Shown: positions 45,979 to 56,218, numbered from the stretch's first letter. The stretch: DNA of 64,000 nucleotides from Zoogloea sp. 1C4 (GCF_009469605.1 NZ_SSXU01000002.1:360051-424050); one strand, 5' to 3'. Notes: generated by a model from the sequence alone, not told the origin. Program-made: numbers and translations.

Positions 45979-45994
45979 TGCGCTGCGATTCCGC

Positions 45995-47377
45995 TCAGAA
46001 CGGCAGCTTCACCCCCGGCCACACGCCTTCAATGGCGCGGCGGAAGTCGGCCTGGATGCGCTCGATGGCGGCCTGGTTGTCGGCCTCGAAGCGCAGCACC
46101 ACCACCGGGGTGGTGTTGGACGGGCGGGCGAGGCCGAAGCCGTCGGCGTATTCGACGCGCACGCCGTCGATGGTGAGGATGCTCTCGGCGCCTTCAAACT
46201 TGGCCTCGGCCTTGAGCTTGTCCACCAGCGCAAAGGGCTCTCCTTCGTTCATCTTGATGTTGAGCTCCGGCGTGCTGGTGGCGTTGGGCAGGCCCTTGAG
46301 CACCGGGTTTGCATCCGGCTGGCGGGAGACGATCTCCAGCAGGCGGGCGCCGGTGTAGAGGCCGTCGTCAAAGCCGTACCAGCGCTCCTTGAAGAACACG
46401 TGGCCGCTCATCTCGCCGGCCAGCGGGGCGCCGGTTTCCTTCAGCTTGGCCTTCACCAGCGCGTGACCGGTGTTCCACATGGTCGGCTTGCCGCCGCGAT
46501 CCCTGATCCAGCCGGCGAGGTTGCGGGTGCACTTCACGTCGTAGATGATCTCGCCGCCCGGCACGCGGGACAGCACATCCTCGGCAAACAGCATCAGTTG
46601 GCGATCCGGGAAGATGATCTCGCCGTCCTTGGTCACCACACCCAGCCGGTCGCCATCGCCGTCGAAGGCGAGGCCGATCTCGGCGTCGGTTTCACGTAGC
46701 GCACGGATCACGTCGGCGAGGTTCTCGGGCTTGGACGGGTCCGGATGGTGGTTGGGGAAATTGCCATCCACCTCGCAGAACAGCTCCACCAGCTCGCAGC
46801 CCAGGCGCTTGAAGAGCTCGGGCGCCACCGCGCCAGCCACGCCGTTGCCGCAGTCTATCACCACCTTCATGGGGCGGGAAAGCTTCACGTCGCCCACGAT
46901 CTTCTCGACGTACGCCGGCACCACGTTGGCGTGGGTGAGCTTGCCCGGCACGGCGGCGGTGACCAGGTCACCGTCGATGATGCGCTGGCGCAGAGCCTGG
47001 ATCAGTTCGCCGAACAGGGTCTGGCCGCCGAGCACCATCTTCAGGCCGTTGTAGTCCGGCGGGTTGTGGCTGCCGGTGACGGACACGCAGGAGTTCGTGC
47101 CGAGTTCATACGCGGCGAAGTAGGTGAGCGGGGTGGGCACGCAGCCCACGTCCACCACGTCGACGCCGGCGGCGCGGATGCCATCGGCGAGCGCACCGGC
47201 GAGCTCGGGCCCCGACAGGCGGCCGTCACGGCCCACCGCGATGGCCTGCTGGCCACGGGCGACGGCTTCGGAACCGAGGGCGTGGCCGATGGCGCGCACG
47301 GCTTCGGCGGTCAGCGTCTTGTCGACGATGCCGCGGATGTCATAGGCCTTGAAGATCTCGGGGGCGGGGACGAACAT
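45995..47377 (-). CDS. algC: Phosphomannomutase/phosphoglucomutase
   Basis: A 460-residue alpha-D-phosphohexomutase that interconverts the 1- and 6-phosphates of mannose or glucose for polysaccharide and LPS synthesis. The phosphoserine loop TGSHNP (Ser103), the metal site DGDGDR (about 243-248) and the C-terminal phosphate-binding RPSNTTP are intact. The opening FKAYDIRGIVDKTL and length match AlgC. It is a single gene. Confidence 0.93.
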   Translation of the reverse strand: MFVPAPEIFKAYDIRGIVDKTLTAEAVRAIGHALGSEAVARGQQAIAVGRDGRLSGPELAGALADGIRAAGVDVVDVGCVPTPLTYFAAYELGTNSCVSVTGSHNPPDYNGLKMVLGGQTLFGELIQALRQRIIDGDLVTAAVPGKLTHANVVPAYVEKIVGDVKLSRPMKVVIDCGNGVAGAVAPELFKRLGCELVELFCEVDGNFPNHHPDPSKPENLADVIRALRETDAEIGLAFDGDGDRLGVVTKDGEIIFPDRQLMLFAEDVLSRVPGGEIIYDVKCTRNLAGWIRDRGGKPTMWNTGHALVKAKLKETGAPLAGEMSGHVFFKERWYGFDDGLYTGARLLEIVSRQPDANPVLKGLPNATSTPELNIKMNEGEPFALVDKLKAEAKFEGAESILTIDGVRVEYADGFGLARPSNTTPVVVLRFEADNQAAIERIQADFRRAIEGVWPGVKLPF

Positions 47378-47468
47378 GCGGAGGGCTCCGGTGCGGAAAT
47401 GATGAAAAGTGGATTATACGCGGGCTGGATGTCAGCCCCGTGAGACGGGTTTGGCGGCGCGCCGTGGA

Positions 47469-48440
47469 TCAGGTGAATTCCGTGAAAAAGCGCACGAGGC
47501 GCCGGGGCAGCCAGTCGAGCCGGCCGGGCCACGATCCGCTGACGAAACCCACGTGGCCGCCCTCGGCGGGTTGCTCCAGGCGCACGTGGGTCGAGACGTC
47601 CGCCGGGCCGGGCAGGTGGCGGGCGGGCAGGAAGGGGTCGTTTTTCGGGTTGATGACCAGCGTCGGCAGCCGGATGTCCTGCAGGTGGGGCTTGCTGGAG
47701 GCGCGCAGCCAGTAGTCGTCGGTGTCCCGGTAGCCGTGCAGTGGGGCGGTGACGAGGTTGTCGAACTGGTAGAGGTTGGCGGCCGCGCGCACCGCGTCGG
47801 CGTCGAACAGGCCGGGGTGGCGGGCCAGCTTGGCCAGCGCGCTCTCCTTGAGGGTGGCCAGGAAGTGACGGGTATAGACGCGGTTGAAGCCGCGCCCGAG
47901 GTTGTGTCCGGCGGCGGCGAGATCCAGCGGCGGGCAGACCGCTGCCGCGCCGTCGATCAGTTTCCTGGCGTCATCGCCCCGGGTGCCGAGCCACAGCAGC
48001 AGGGCGTTGCCGCCCAGGGACACGCCGACGGCAAAGCGCGGGACGTCGGGAAAGGCCGCGGCGATCCGTTCGAGGATCCAGCCGATCTCGTCGGCGTCGC
48101 CCGAATGGTAAGCGCGGGGTTTGAGGTTGGGCTCGCCTGAGCAGCCGCGAAAGTGCGGGACGACGCCGTTCCAGCCGAGATCTGCGAGGTGGCGCATCAG
48201 GCTGCGGGCGTAGGGCGAGCGGCTGGAGCCTTCCAGCCCGTGGAAGAGCACCACCAGCGGCGCGCCGGGGCGGCGGGGCAGCCAGTCGAGATCGATGAAA
48301 TCGCCGTCGGGGGTGGTCCAGCGTTCGCGCTGGAAGGCGGGCATCGGGCCCTTGCGCAGCAGCGGCCAGATCGTCTGGGCGTGGCCGCCGGGCAGCCAGC
48401 GGGGCGCCCGGTAGGTGGAGTCGGTGGGCGACGGGCTCAA
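47469..48440 (-). CDS. YheT-type alpha/beta hydrolase
   Basis: A 323-residue alpha/beta-fold hydrolase. The segments HAQTIWPLL, LFHGLEGSSRSPYARSLM and HFRGCSGEPN and the nucleophile elbow VGVSLGGNAL are characteristic of the YheT/EMB8 family. The Asp and His partners lie in NPKNDPFLP and EGGHVGF. The substrate is unknown. The start is a TTG at 48440 that overlaps the TGA of the upstream gene (TTGA), giving the expected N-terminus (LSPSPTDSTYRAPRWLPGGH). Later ATG codons would cut into the conserved start. Confidence 0.87.
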   Translation of the reverse strand: MSPSPTDSTYRAPRWLPGGHAQTIWPLLRKGPMPAFQRERWTTPDGDFIDLDWLPRRPGAPLVVLFHGLEGSSRSPYARSLMRHLADLGWNGVVPHFRGCSGEPNLKPRAYHSGDADEIGWILERIAAAFPDVPRFAVGVSLGGNALLLWLGTRGDDARKLIDGAAAVCPPLDLAAAGHNLGRGFNRVYTRHFLATLKESALAKLARHPGLFDADAVRAAANLYQFDNLVTAPLHGYRDTDDYWLRASSKPHLQDIRLPTLVINPKNDPFLPARHLPGPADVSTHVRLEQPAEGGHVGFVSGSWPGRLDWLPRRLVRFFTEFT

Positions 48441-48868
48441 TGGACGACGTGGGGGCTGTCGCTGCCGCGCAGGTTGTCCATGTCGGGGGCCGGCGAGGCG
48501 TGGTGCAGCACCATGCGCCAGCCGATGGCGCCACGGGTGAAGACGTTGGTGGCGATGATCGGCGGGTGCAGGCGGTGGTCGCCTTCGAGGTGCACCCGCT
48601 GATGCACGGTGTGCACCGCGGTCATCACGTTGAGCCACTGCACCGGCTGGGTGGGATGCACGATGATCCGGGTGCCGGCGGCGAAGAGCTGGCGCCAGGA
48701 TTCACGGATCGCCGCGAGGCCCACGAGGCGGATGCTGCCCGGGTGGATGCAGACGACTTCCTCGTCTTCGGACCACACTGCCATCATGCCGTCGAGATCG
48801 GCGCGGGACAGGGCGGCGTAGAAGGCGGTTTCGGCCTCTTCGGGTGAGGTGAAGATCGGACTCGTCAT
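48437..48868 (-). CDS. SnoaL/NTF2-like protein
   Basis: A 143-residue NTF2-fold protein of the SnoaL-like type (FYAALSRADLDGMMAVWSED, EVVCIHPGS, RESWRQLF, NVFTRGAIGWRMVLHHAS). Such proteins are small binding or isomerase domains of many roles, and the substrate is unknown. It overlaps the following YheT-type gene by four bases, so the two are translationally coupled. Confidence 0.85.
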   Translation of the reverse strand: MTSPIFTSPEEAETAFYAALSRADLDGMMAVWSEDEEVVCIHPGSIRLVGLAAIRESWRQLFAAGTRIIVHPTQPVQWLNVMTAVHTVHQRVHLEGDHRLHPPIIATNVFTRGAIGWRMVLHHASPAPDMDNLRGSDSPHVVH

Positions 48869-48939
48869 GGGCAGTCAGGTGGGTTGGACGTGACACGGGG
48901 GCGTTGCCGCCCCCGTTGATATCAGCACCGCAGACCGGG

Positions 48940-49140
48940 TCAGTGGTGGCCTTTGGGCAGCTCGCCAGCGAACTTGTACTGGGCGCCGCAATACGGGCAG
49001 GTGGCCTCGCCTTCCGAGGTCACGTCGAGGAAGACACGCGGGTGGCGAGCCCACAACGGGGCGTCGGGCATCGGGCAGTGCAGCGGAAGCTGCTTGGCGG
49101 TGACTTCGATCGGCTTGGTTTTGTCCTGGTTTTCAGGCAT
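48940..49140 (-). CDS. Zinc-finger (CHCC-type) protein
   Basis: A 66-residue protein with a CHCC zinc site: CPMP, then HPRVFLDV, then CPYCGAQY. This resembles the zinc-binding module of the mitochondrial complex I subunit NDUFS6 and of small bacterial proteins usually found beside ilvE in betaproteobacteria. It lies 15 bases downstream of ilvE on the same strand. A role in iron-sulfur or respiratory protein assembly is only a guess. Confidence 0.88.
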   Translation of the reverse strand: MPENQDKTKPIEVTAKQLPLHCPMPDAPLWARHPRVFLDVTSEGEATCPYCGAQYKFAGELPKGHH

Positions 49141-49155
49141 GGAAATCTCCCTTGC

Positions 49156-50076
49156 TTAAATGTAGGCAAGCCAGTGTTGGTATTCGGGGGCCTTGCCGTT
49201 CACGATGTCGAAGAAGCGGGCCTGCAGCTTCTGGGTGATCGGGCCGCGCTTGCCTTCGCCGATGACGCGGCCGTCGAGCTCGCGGATCGGGGTGACTTCA
49301 GCGGCGGTGCCGGTGAAGAAGGCTTCGTCGGCGATGTAGATGTCGTCGCGGGTGATGCGCTTGGAGATCACTTCGAGGCCGAATTCCTTGGCAACCTGGA
49401 TCACCGAGGAGCGGGTGATGCCGGTGAGCGCGGAGGCGATCTCGGGTTCGTAGATGGCGCCGTCCTTGATCACGAAGAGGTTCTCGCCGGCGCCTTCGGC
49501 CACGAAGCCGTTGGTGTCGAGGAGCAGGGCTTCGTCGTAGCCGGCTTCGGTGGCTTCCAGGTTGGCCAGGATGGAGTTGGCGTAGGTGGAGGCCAGCTTG
49601 GCGCGGGGCATGGTCACGTTGACGTGGTGACGGGCGAAGGACGAGGTCTTCACGCGGATGCCCTTCTCGAGGCCGTCTTCGCCGAGGTAGGCGCCCCACG
49701 GCCAGGCGGCGATGGCGACATGCACCGTGGCACCCTTGGTGGAGATGCCCATCTTTTCGGAGCCGTAGAAGGCGATCGGGCGCAGATAGCAGGATTCGAG
49801 CTTGTTGGCGCGCACGACTTCCAGCTGGGCTTCCATGAGTTCTTCCTTGGAGTAAGGAATGTTCATCATGTAGATCTTGCCGGAGTTGAGCAGGCGCTGG
49901 GTGTGCTCGGCGAGGCGGAAGATCGCGGTGCCGCTTACGGTGTTGTAGGCACGAACGCCCTCGAAGACCGACAGGCCATAGTGGAGGGAGTGGGTGAGCA
50001 CGTGGGTGGTCGCTTCACGCCACGGCACGAGCTTGCCGTCGTACCAGATGAAACCGTCGCGGTCTGCCATCGACAT
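49156..50076 (-). CDS. ilvE: Branched-chain amino acid aminotransferase
   Basis: A 306-residue fold-type IV PLP enzyme that performs the last step of leucine, isoleucine and valine synthesis. The segments FEGVRAYNT, CYLRPIAFYG, the PLP-lysine region RAKLASTYANSILA and ALLLDTNGFVAEGAGENLF are intact. Length matches the family. It is the first gene of a two-gene unit with the zinc-finger protein. Confidence 0.95.
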   Translation of the reverse strand: MSMADRDGFIWYDGKLVPWREATTHVLTHSLHYGLSVFEGVRAYNTVSGTAIFRLAEHTQRLLNSGKIYMMNIPYSKEELMEAQLEVVRANKLESCYLRPIAFYGSEKMGISTKGATVHVAIAAWPWGAYLGEDGLEKGIRVKTSSFARHHVNVTMPRAKLASTYANSILANLEATEAGYDEALLLDTNGFVAEGAGENLFVIKDGAIYEPEIASALTGITRSSVIQVAKEFGLEVISKRITRDDIYIADEAFFTGTAAEVTPIRELDGRVIGEGKRGPITQKLQARFFDIVNGKAPEYQHWLAYI

Positions 50077-50189
50077 TGTGGGGATCTCCAGCTGAATACA
50101 GAAAATTTAAGCCTTCGATTCTAGCGCATTCCGCAGGTCTGCGGACCGCCACCCCGAAGGGGGTAAAATAACAATTTTGCGTGCACGAG

Positions 50190-50648
50190 ATGTCCATGAG
50201 GATCTGGAAGCCAAATGTCACGGTTGCAGCGGTGGTCGAGCGCGACGGGCGTTTTCTGGTGGTGGAGGAGGAGACCGAGGACGGGCTGCGCTTCAATCAG
50301 CCGGCCGGGCATCTCGATCGGGGTGAATCGCTGGTCAATGCCGTCGCCCGCGAGGCGCTGGAGGAGACCGCCCATGGGTTCCAGCCGGAGTTCCTGGTCG
50401 GCATCTACCAGTGGCCGCGGCCGGCGGGCGACATCACCTACCTGCGCTTTGCCTTTGGCGGTTCGATCACCGGCTTCGATCCGGAGCGCAAGCTCGACAC
50501 CGGCATCGTGCGCGCGGTGTGGCTGACGCTGGACGAGCTGCGGGCGACCCGCGAGCGCCATCGCAGCCCGCTGATCCTGCAGTGCTGCGAGGATTACATG
50601 GCCGGGCGGCGTTATCCGCTGGATCTGATCCGGCACTACGACGCGTGA
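50190..50648 (+). CDS. nudJ: Nudix hydrolase NudJ
   Basis: A 152-residue Nudix phosphohydrolase. The opening KPNVTVAAVVERDGRFLVVEE and the Nudix box GHLDRGESL then REALEETAHG are close to E. coli NudJ, which hydrolyses HMP-PP and nucleotide di/triphosphates. The conventional Gly after the second box Thr is replaced by Ala-His-Gly. The start could be 50190 or 50196. The stop overlaps the GTG start of the next gene (GTGA). Confidence 0.87.
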   Translation: MSMRIWKPNVTVAAVVERDGRFLVVEEETEDGLRFNQPAGHLDRGESLVNAVAREALEETAHGFQPEFLVGIYQWPRPAGDITYLRFAFGGSITGFDPERKLDTGIVRAVWLTLDELRATRERHRSPLILQCCEDYMAGRRYPLDLIRHYDA

Positions 50649-51232
50649 TCCAGCGCCTCCGCCCGGCCGTCGCCGGGCTGGCGCTGATTGCCGCGCTGGC
50701 CCCGGGGCCGGTGCAGGCGGACGAGCAGGTGCTGATCTGCTACAACTACGGCTGTCTCGTCGAGGCCGAAGCGCGGTTTTCCGAAGCGCAGCTTGCCGAA
50801 GTGGCTGCGCGGTTGTTGCGGGCCGATTCGGCGGTGGCCGAGCGGGCGATCGTCGCGCAGGTGCTCGGGCAGCTTTATCGCTGGGCCGGCGAGCAGTTGC
50901 CGATCAGCGCCGACCGTCCCGGGGATTACCTGGATTTCGGCGAGAACGGCATGATGGACTGCATCGACCACGCCACCTCGACGACTCGGCTGCTGCTGAT
51001 GCTCGAGGAGCGCGGCCTGCTGCGCTTCCATGCGGTCGATCCCGTCCGCCGGCGGGTGCGCTGGCTGGTGGCCCAGCATTTTTCGGCGGTGCTGCGCGAG
51101 CGCGGCACCGATGATGCGCCCGGTGAAGGGGCGCGTTTCGCAGTGGATACTTGGTTCGGGGAACATGGCGATCCAGCCGTGGTGTTGCCCCTGGAAGACT
51201 GGCTGGATGGAGAGGGACCAGATGTCTCGTAA
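50645..51232 (+). CDS. Secreted protein of unknown function between nudJ and mnmA
   Basis: A 195-residue exported protein starting at a GTG that overlaps the nudJ stop. A signal peptide ([16 protein letters not shown]) would be cleaved near residue 26. The mature part has a Cys pair (CYNYGC) and [16 protein letters not shown] recognise no enzyme motif, but similar proteins accompany mnmA in related bacteria. Its last 11 bases overlap the mnmA start, so nudJ, this gene and mnmA form one coupled unit. Confidence 0.75.
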   Translation: MIQRLRPAVAGLALIAALAPGPVQADEQVLICYNYGCLVEAEARFSEAQLAEVAARLLRADSAVAERAIVAQVLGQLYRWAGEQLPISADRPGDYLDFGENGMMDCIDHATSTTRLLLMLEERGLLRFHAVDPVRRRVRWLVAQHFSAVLRERGTDDAPGEGARFAVDTWFGEHGDPAVVLPLEDWLDGEGPDVS

Positions 51233-52334
51233 GGAAAAAGTCGTCGTCGGCATGTCCGGCGGCGTGGATTCGTCGGTTGCCGCGCTGCTCCTCAAGCAGC
51301 AGGGCTACGACGTGGTCGGCCTGTTCATGAAGAACTGGGAGGACGACGATGACGACGAATACTGTTCCACCCGCCAGGATCTGGTGGATGTGGTGTCGGT
51401 GGCCGACGTGCTGGGGATCGACCTGGAGGTCGTGAACTTCTCGAAGGAATACAAGGAGCGGGTGTTCGCCGATTTCCTGCGCGAGTACGAAGCCGGCCGT
51501 ACGCCGAACCCGGACATCCTGTGCAACTCCGAGATCAAGTTCCGCGCCTTCCTCGACCACGCGATGGCGCTGGGCGCCGACCGCATCGCCACCGGCCACT
51601 ACGCCCAGGTGCGCGAATGGACCAACGACGGGCGCACCGAATTCCAGTTGATGAAAGCCGAGGACGGCACCAAGGACCAGAGCTACTTCCTGTACCGGCT
51701 CAATCAAGCCCAGCTGTCCAAGACCCTGTTTCCCATCGGCCACCTCTACAAGCGTGACGTGCGCAAGATGGCCGAGGCGGCCGGGCTGCACGTCTACGCC
51801 AAGAAGGATTCGACGGGCATCTGCTTTATCGGCGAGCGGCCTTTCCGCGAGTTTCTCGCGCGCTACCTGCCGGCGAAGCCGGGAGAGATCCGTACGCTGG
51901 AAGGTGACAAGGTGATCGGTCAGCACCAGGGCCTGATGTACCACACCGTGGGCCAGCGCAAGGGCCTCCAGATCGGCGGCATCAAGGGCAACCAGGACGA
52001 CGCCGGCGAGCACGACGCGTGGTACGCGGCGAAGAAGGACGTGGCGAAGAACGTGCTGTACGTGGTGCAGGGCCACGACCATCCGGCGCTGCTGAAGGAT
52101 CGGCTGGTCGCCGGCGAGCTGTCGTGGGTGTCGGGGCGTGAGCCGCGCACCAACTGGGTCTATACCGCCAAGCCGCGCTACCGCACGCCGGATGCGCCGT
52201 GCGAGATCGACGTGCTGTCGGGCGGTCGCGCCGAGATCGTCTTTGCCCAGCCCCAGTGGGCGGTGACGCCGGGGCAGAGCGTGGTGGTTTACGAGAGCCG
52301 GGTGTGCCTGGGCGGCGGGATCATCATGGAGTGA
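51222..52334 (+). CDS. mnmA: tRNA 2-thiouridine synthase MnmA
   Basis: A 370-residue tRNA-specific 2-thiouridylase that thiolates U34 of Lys, Glu and Gln tRNAs. The PP-loop GMSGGVDSS, the catalytic cysteines in [12 protein letters not shown] and [12 protein letters not shown], and the tRNA-binding C-terminal beta domain are present. The ATG at 51222 lies within the end of the previous gene, after GGAGAGGGA. Confidence 0.96.
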   Translation: MSRKEKVVVGMSGGVDSSVAALLLKQQGYDVVGLFMKNWEDDDDDEYCSTRQDLVDVVSVADVLGIDLEVVNFSKEYKERVFADFLREYEAGRTPNPDILCNSEIKFRAFLDHAMALGADRIATGHYAQVREWTNDGRTEFQLMKAEDGTKDQSYFLYRLNQAQLSKTLFPIGHLYKRDVRKMAEAAGLHVYAKKDSTGICFIGERPFREFLARYLPAKPGEIRTLEGDKVIGQHQGLMYHTVGQRKGLQIGGIKGNQDDAGEHDAWYAAKKDVAKNVLYVVQGHDHPALLKDRLVAGELSWVSGREPRTNWVYTAKPRYRTPDAPCEIDVLSGGRAEIVFAQPQWAVTPGQSVVVYESRVCLGGGIIME

Positions 52335-52353
52335 TCCGGCTGTAGCTGGATGT

Positions 52354-52384
52354 GAAACGGGCGCCTTGCGGCGCCCGTTTTGTT
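52354..52384 (+). terminator. Rho-independent terminator
   Basis: ACGGGCGCC and GGCGCCCGTTTT form a stem with a TTGC loop and T run 20 bases after mnmA. It faces the convergent transglycosylase gene. Confidence 0.85.
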
Positions 52385-52400
52385 TGATCGGCCAGCAATC

Positions 52401-53033
52401 TCAGGGATTCGAGGCCAGCCGCAGGGGCGGGTAGGCCCAGTTGCGCTCCCACGCGGCGCGCACCATGTTGGGGTACTCGGCACGGCCGAGGCTGCCGTTG
52501 TAGCGGCCCAGGGCGCGGAAGAGATCGCCCTTCTCGATGTCGAGGTAGTGGCGCAGGATCGTGCAGCCAAAGCGCAGGTTGGTGCGCATGTGGAAGAGGT
52601 TGGTTTCCTGGTTGCCGATGAGGCGCGCCCAGAAGGGCATCACCTGCATGTAGCCGCGGGCGCCCACCGGCGACAGGGCGTACTTCTTGAAGCCGCTTTC
52701 CACCTGGATGAGGCCCAGCACCAGCTGCGGGTCGAGCCCGGCGCGGGTGGCTTCGTAGTGCACCGCGCGCAGGAGCTCAGAGCGGGCGGTTTCGTCCGGG
52801 ATGCGCTTGGCGAGGCGCTGGGACATCTCGGCCAGCCAGCGGGCCCGTTCGGGCGAGCGCTGGAAGCTCGGGTCGAGGGGCGCCTGATCCGCCACCGCGG
52901 CGTGCAGGGCGGCCTGCACGCTGGCGGCGAGGGGCTCGTACTGCTGGTTGCCGGCCTGCACCGACGCGGCGCCGCCGCCCAGCAGCAGGGCTGCGAGGCA
53001 GGTGCGGACGACGGAACGCAGGCGGCGCATCAT
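52401..53033 (-). CDS. Lytic murein transglycosylase (SLT domain)
   Basis: A 210-residue exported enzyme. A signal peptide (LAALLLGGGAASVQA) is followed by a helical region and an SLT-type domain (about 90-200) with the catalytic Glu in LIQVESGFKKYALSP, then GYMQVMPFW and NLRFGCTIL, and ALGRYNGSLG near the end. It cleaves peptidoglycan in the periplasm. Its start overlaps the proS stop by one base. Confidence 0.92.
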   Translation of the reverse strand: MMRRLRSVVRTCLAALLLGGGAASVQAGNQQYEPLAASVQAALHAAVADQAPLDPSFQRSPERARWLAEMSQRLAKRIPDETARSELLRAVHYEATRAGLDPQLVLGLIQVESGFKKYALSPVGARGYMQVMPFWARLIGNQETNLFHMRTNLRFGCTILRHYLDIEKGDLFRALGRYNGSLGRAEYPNMVRAAWERNWAYPPLRLASNP

Positions 53034-54751
53034 CAGCCCTTCAGCTTGGCGATGACAGTGGTGCCGACATCGGCCACCGGCAGCTTGGTGGCTTCGGCGT
53101 CGCGACGGCCTTGATACTCGACCACGCCTTCCTTCAGGCCACGGTCGCCGATCACCACCCGGTGCGGGGTGCCGATCAGCTCGTTGTCGGCCAGGAGCGA
53201 GCCCGGACGTTCGTCCCGGTCGTCGAGGAAGGCGTCGATGCCGGCGGCGGTGAGCTGGGCATACAGCGCGTCGGCGGCTTCGCGGACGGCTTCGGACTTG
53301 GCGTAGCCCATCGGCACGATGGCGACCTGGAAGGGCGCGATGGCGTCCGGCCAGATGATGCCGCGGGCGTCGTTGTTCTGCTCGATGGCGGCGCCGAGGA
53401 TGCGCGACACGCCGATGCCGTAGCAGCCCATCTCCATGATCTGCTCCTTGCCCTGCTCGTTGAGGAACTTGCAGTTGAGGGCTTCGGAATACTTGGTGCG
53501 CAGCTGGAAGATGTGGCCGACTTCGATGCCGCGGCAGATCTCGAGGGTGCCCTTGCCGTCGGGCGACGGGTCGCCGGCGACCACGTTGCGCAGGTCGGCC
53601 ACTTCGGCTTCGGGGAAGTCGCGGCCGATGTTGACGCCGGTGAAGTGGTGGTCGTCTTCGTTGGCGCCGGTGACGAAATCGGCCATCACCGCGACGCTGC
53701 GATCCATCACCACGCGGCCGGCAAAGCCCACCGGGCCCAGGGATCCGGCGTTGGCGCCGAAGGCGGCGAGGATGGAGGCGGGGGAGGCGAAGGTCAGCGG
53801 GTTCTTGACGCCGGCGATCTTCTGGGCCTTGACCTCGTTGAGTTCGTGGTCGCCGCGCAGCAGGAGCAGCAAGGGCTGGTTGCCGGTGGACTCGTCGCCA
53901 TCGACGACGATGGCCTTGACCATGGACGTGGCCGGCACCTTGAGGAAGGCGGCGAGTTCGTCGATGGTCTTGACGCCCGGGGTGTGCACCTTGGTGAGGG
54001 CGACCGCAGCGGCGGGGCGCGGCGTGGTGGGCGCCAGGGCTTCGGCCAGTTCGACGTTGGCGGCGTAGTCGGAATCCGGGCAGTAGGCGATGTCGTCCTC
54101 GCCGGTCTCGGCGATCACGTGGAATTCGTGGGAGCCGGTGCCGCCGATCGAGCCGGTGTCAGCCGCCACCGCGCGGAACTTCAGGCCCAGGCGGTTGAAG
54201 ATGCGGTGGTAGGTGTCGTACATGTTGCGGTATTCACGCTGCAGATCCTCGAAGGAGCTGTGGAAGGAGTAGCCGTCCTTCATCGTGAATTCGCGGCCGC
54301 GCATCACGCCGAAGCGCGGGCGGATCTCGTCGCGGAACTTGGTCTGGATCTGGTAGAAGTGCTTGGGCAGCTGGCGATAGCTGCGCAGATCCTTGCGCAC
54401 CACGTCGGTGATGACTTCCTCGTGGGTTGGCCCGATCACGAAGTCGCGGTCGTGGCGATCCTTGAAGCGCAGCAGCTCGGGGCCGTAGAAATCCCAGCGG
54501 CCGGATTCCTGCCATAGCTCGGCCGGCTGCACGGCAGGCATCAGCACCTCGATGGCGCCGGCACGGTTCATCTCTTCCCGCACGATGTTCTCCACCTTGC
54601 GCAGGGCGCGCAGGCCCAGGGGCATCCATGTGTAGATGCCGCCGGCGAGGCGTTTGATCAGCCCCGCACGCATCATCAGCTTGTGACTGATGACTTCGGC
54701 GTCGGACGGGGCTTCCTTGAGCGTGGAGAGGAAGAACTGGGAGGCACGCAT
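53033..54751 (-). CDS. proS: Prolyl-tRNA synthetase
   Basis: A 572-residue class II aminoacyl-tRNA synthetase of the bacterial type. Motif 2 region [20 protein letters not shown] and motif 3 [15 protein letters not shown] are present. The editing (INS) domain (about 230-400) deacylates mischarged Ala-tRNA. The C-terminal anticodon-binding domain ends at VIAKLKG. It heads the two-gene unit with the transglycosylase and is divergent from rppH. Confidence 0.97.
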   Translation of the reverse strand: MRASQFFLSTLKEAPSDAEVISHKLMMRAGLIKRLAGGIYTWMPLGLRALRKVENIVREEMNRAGAIEVLMPAVQPAELWQESGRWDFYGPELLRFKDRHDRDFVIGPTHEEVITDVVRKDLRSYRQLPKHFYQIQTKFRDEIRPRFGVMRGREFTMKDGYSFHSSFEDLQREYRNMYDTYHRIFNRLGLKFRAVAADTGSIGGTGSHEFHVIAETGEDDIAYCPDSDYAANVELAEALAPTTPRPAAAVALTKVHTPGVKTIDELAAFLKVPATSMVKAIVVDGDESTGNQPLLLLLRGDHELNEVKAQKIAGVKNPLTFASPASILAAFGANAGSLGPVGFAGRVVMDRSVAVMADFVTGANEDDHHFTGVNIGRDFPEAEVADLRNVVAGDPSPDGKGTLEICRGIEVGHIFQLRTKYSEALNCKFLNEQGKEQIMEMGCYGIGVSRILGAAIEQNNDARGIIWPDAIAPFQVAIVPMGYAKSEAVREAADALYAQLTAAGIDAFLDDRDERPGSLLADNELIGTPHRVVIGDRGLKEGVVEYQGRRDAEATKLPVADVGTTVIAKLKG

Positions 54752-54908
54752 GGGCGGATGTCCGTTACTAAAGAGAACTCATGATTTTAGCGTGCTTCTA
54801 AGGGATTGGCTGCGTCCAGTTTGCGATGCACCGATTTGGGGTTGCTTCTTTCACGGCGTGGGGAAATGTGGAAGAATCCAAGACAGTTCATGAATTAAAG
54901 GTTGCACC

Positions 54909-55469
54909 ATGCTCGATCGTGAAGGCTATCGGCCTAACGTCGGCATCATTCTGGTGAATGCGCGCAACGAGGTTTTCTGGGGCAAACGGATACGAGAACA
55001 TTCCTGGCAGTTTCCGCAAGGCGGAATCAAGCACGGCGAATCGCCGGAACAGGCCATGTACCGTGAGCTCTTCGAAGAAGTCGGCTTGAAGCCTGAGCAC
55101 GTCCGCATCATCGGCCGCACCCGCGGCTGGTTGCGCTACGAGGTGCCCAAGCATTGGATCAAGCGTGAATGGCGTAACACCTATCGTGGTCAGAAACAGA
55201 TCTGGTTTCTGCTGCGGCTGGTGGGGCGCGATTCTGACGTTTGCCTGCGTGCCAGCAATCATCCGGAGTTTGATGCCTGGCGCTGGAGCTATTACTGGGT
55301 GCCGCTCGAAGCGGTGATCGAGTTCAAGCGCGGGGTGTATCAGTCTGCGCTGCTGGAGTTGTCCCGCCTGCTGTTCCGCGACAGGCTGTTCGACATCCCT
55401 GAAAGCTACCGCCTCGCTGCGGCGGCGGTGGCACAGGCGATCTCCGACGTGCCGCGCTCGTCGTCCTGA
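54909..55469 (+). CDS. rppH: RNA pyrophosphohydrolase RppH
   Basis: A 186-residue Nudix enzyme that removes pyrophosphate from 5'-triphosphate RNA and starts mRNA decay. The opening [32 protein letters not shown] and the Nudix box RELFEEVGL are highly conserved. A C-terminal extension of about 25 residues follows the domain. Divergent from proS across 157 bases. Confidence 0.96.
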   Translation: MLDREGYRPNVGIILVNARNEVFWGKRIREHSWQFPQGGIKHGESPEQAMYRELFEEVGLKPEHVRIIGRTRGWLRYEVPKHWIKREWRNTYRGQKQIWFLLRLVGRDSDVCLRASNHPEFDAWRWSYYWVPLEAVIEFKRGVYQSALLELSRLLFRDRLFDIPESYRLAAAAVAQAISDVPRSSS

Positions 55470-55471
55470 AC

Positions 55472-55506
55472 AAAAAACCGGCCTGCTTTTGCAGGCCGGT
55501 TTTTTG
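55472..55506. terminator. Rho-independent terminator after rppH
   Basis: AAAAAACCGGCCTGC and GCAGGCCGGTTTTTT flank a TTTT loop in a long perfect stem, a few bases after the rppH stop. Confidence 0.92.
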
Positions 55507-55624
55507 TTGGGCGGAAACTCCGCGGGCGGTGACCTGTCTCAGCTACCATACAAAAAAATCCGGTTTGGTCCGGAGCCGCCAGACGGCGCCGGTTTTCGCG
55601 TAGGGCAATGTGGGAGGAGACACC

Positions 55625-56218
55625 ATGGAGCGCTTGCACTATCAACCGATCAAACAGTTCCGGGTCAGCGGCGGCAGTTGCGACATCACCGACGCCTGGA
55701 GCATGGCGAGGGTCACCCTCTCGTCGCCGGCCATCGAGGTGATGACCGACCTGAGGCGGATTCCCGCCGCCACCATCGACCAGGACACCAGTCTGGCCGA
55801 AACCAATCACAGCATGATCCTGCGCGGTGTGCGCCTGCTCTTCGTGACCGATGCCAACCGGCGCGTCGCCGGCATCGTGACGGCCAGCGACCTGCTCGGC
55901 GAAAAGCCGACCCGCGTCGCCCGCGAGCGCATGATGCGCCACGAGGAACTCACCGCCCGGGACATCATGGTTCCCACGGATGACCTCGATGCAGTGTCCC
56001 TGTCCGATGTGCTGCGCTTCGAGGTTGGCCATGTGGTTGCGACCCTCAAGTCCTGTGGCCGGCAGCACACGCTGGTGGTCGAGGACGGGCCGGACGGCAG
56101 CCGGGCGGTGCGCGGCATCTTCTCCGCGTCGCAGATCGCCCGCCAGATGGGCATCCCGCTCCAGACCACCGAAGTCGCGCGCACATTCGCCGAGATTGAA
56201 GCGGCCATCGCCAACTGA
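55625..56218 (+). CDS. Protein with a CBS domain pair
   Basis: A 197-residue protein with two CBS motifs (about 38-100 and 118-185; VRLLFVTDANRRVAGIVTASDLLG and HTLVVEDGPDGSRAVRGIFSASQIARQ). CBS pairs bind adenine nucleotides or similar regulators. There is no attached enzyme domain, so it may act through a partner. A GGGAGGAG site precedes the ATG at 55625. It lies 79 bases before the CNP1-like gene on the same strand. Confidence 0.88.
   Translation: MERLHYQPIKQFRVSGGSCDITDAWSMARVTLSSPAIEVMTDLRRIPAATIDQDTSLAETNHSMILRGVRLLFVTDANRRVAGIVTASDLLGEKPTRVARERMMRHEELTARDIMVPTDDLDAVSLSDVLRFEVGHVVATLKSCGRQHTLVVEDGPDGSRAVRGIFSASQIARQMGIPLQTTEVARTFAEIEAAIAN

Noticed and set aside
54690..54893. 67-codon frame between proS and rppH
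   Set aside because: It mostly overlaps the proS start region in antisense and has no ribosome-binding site. The gap is better read as a promoter region.
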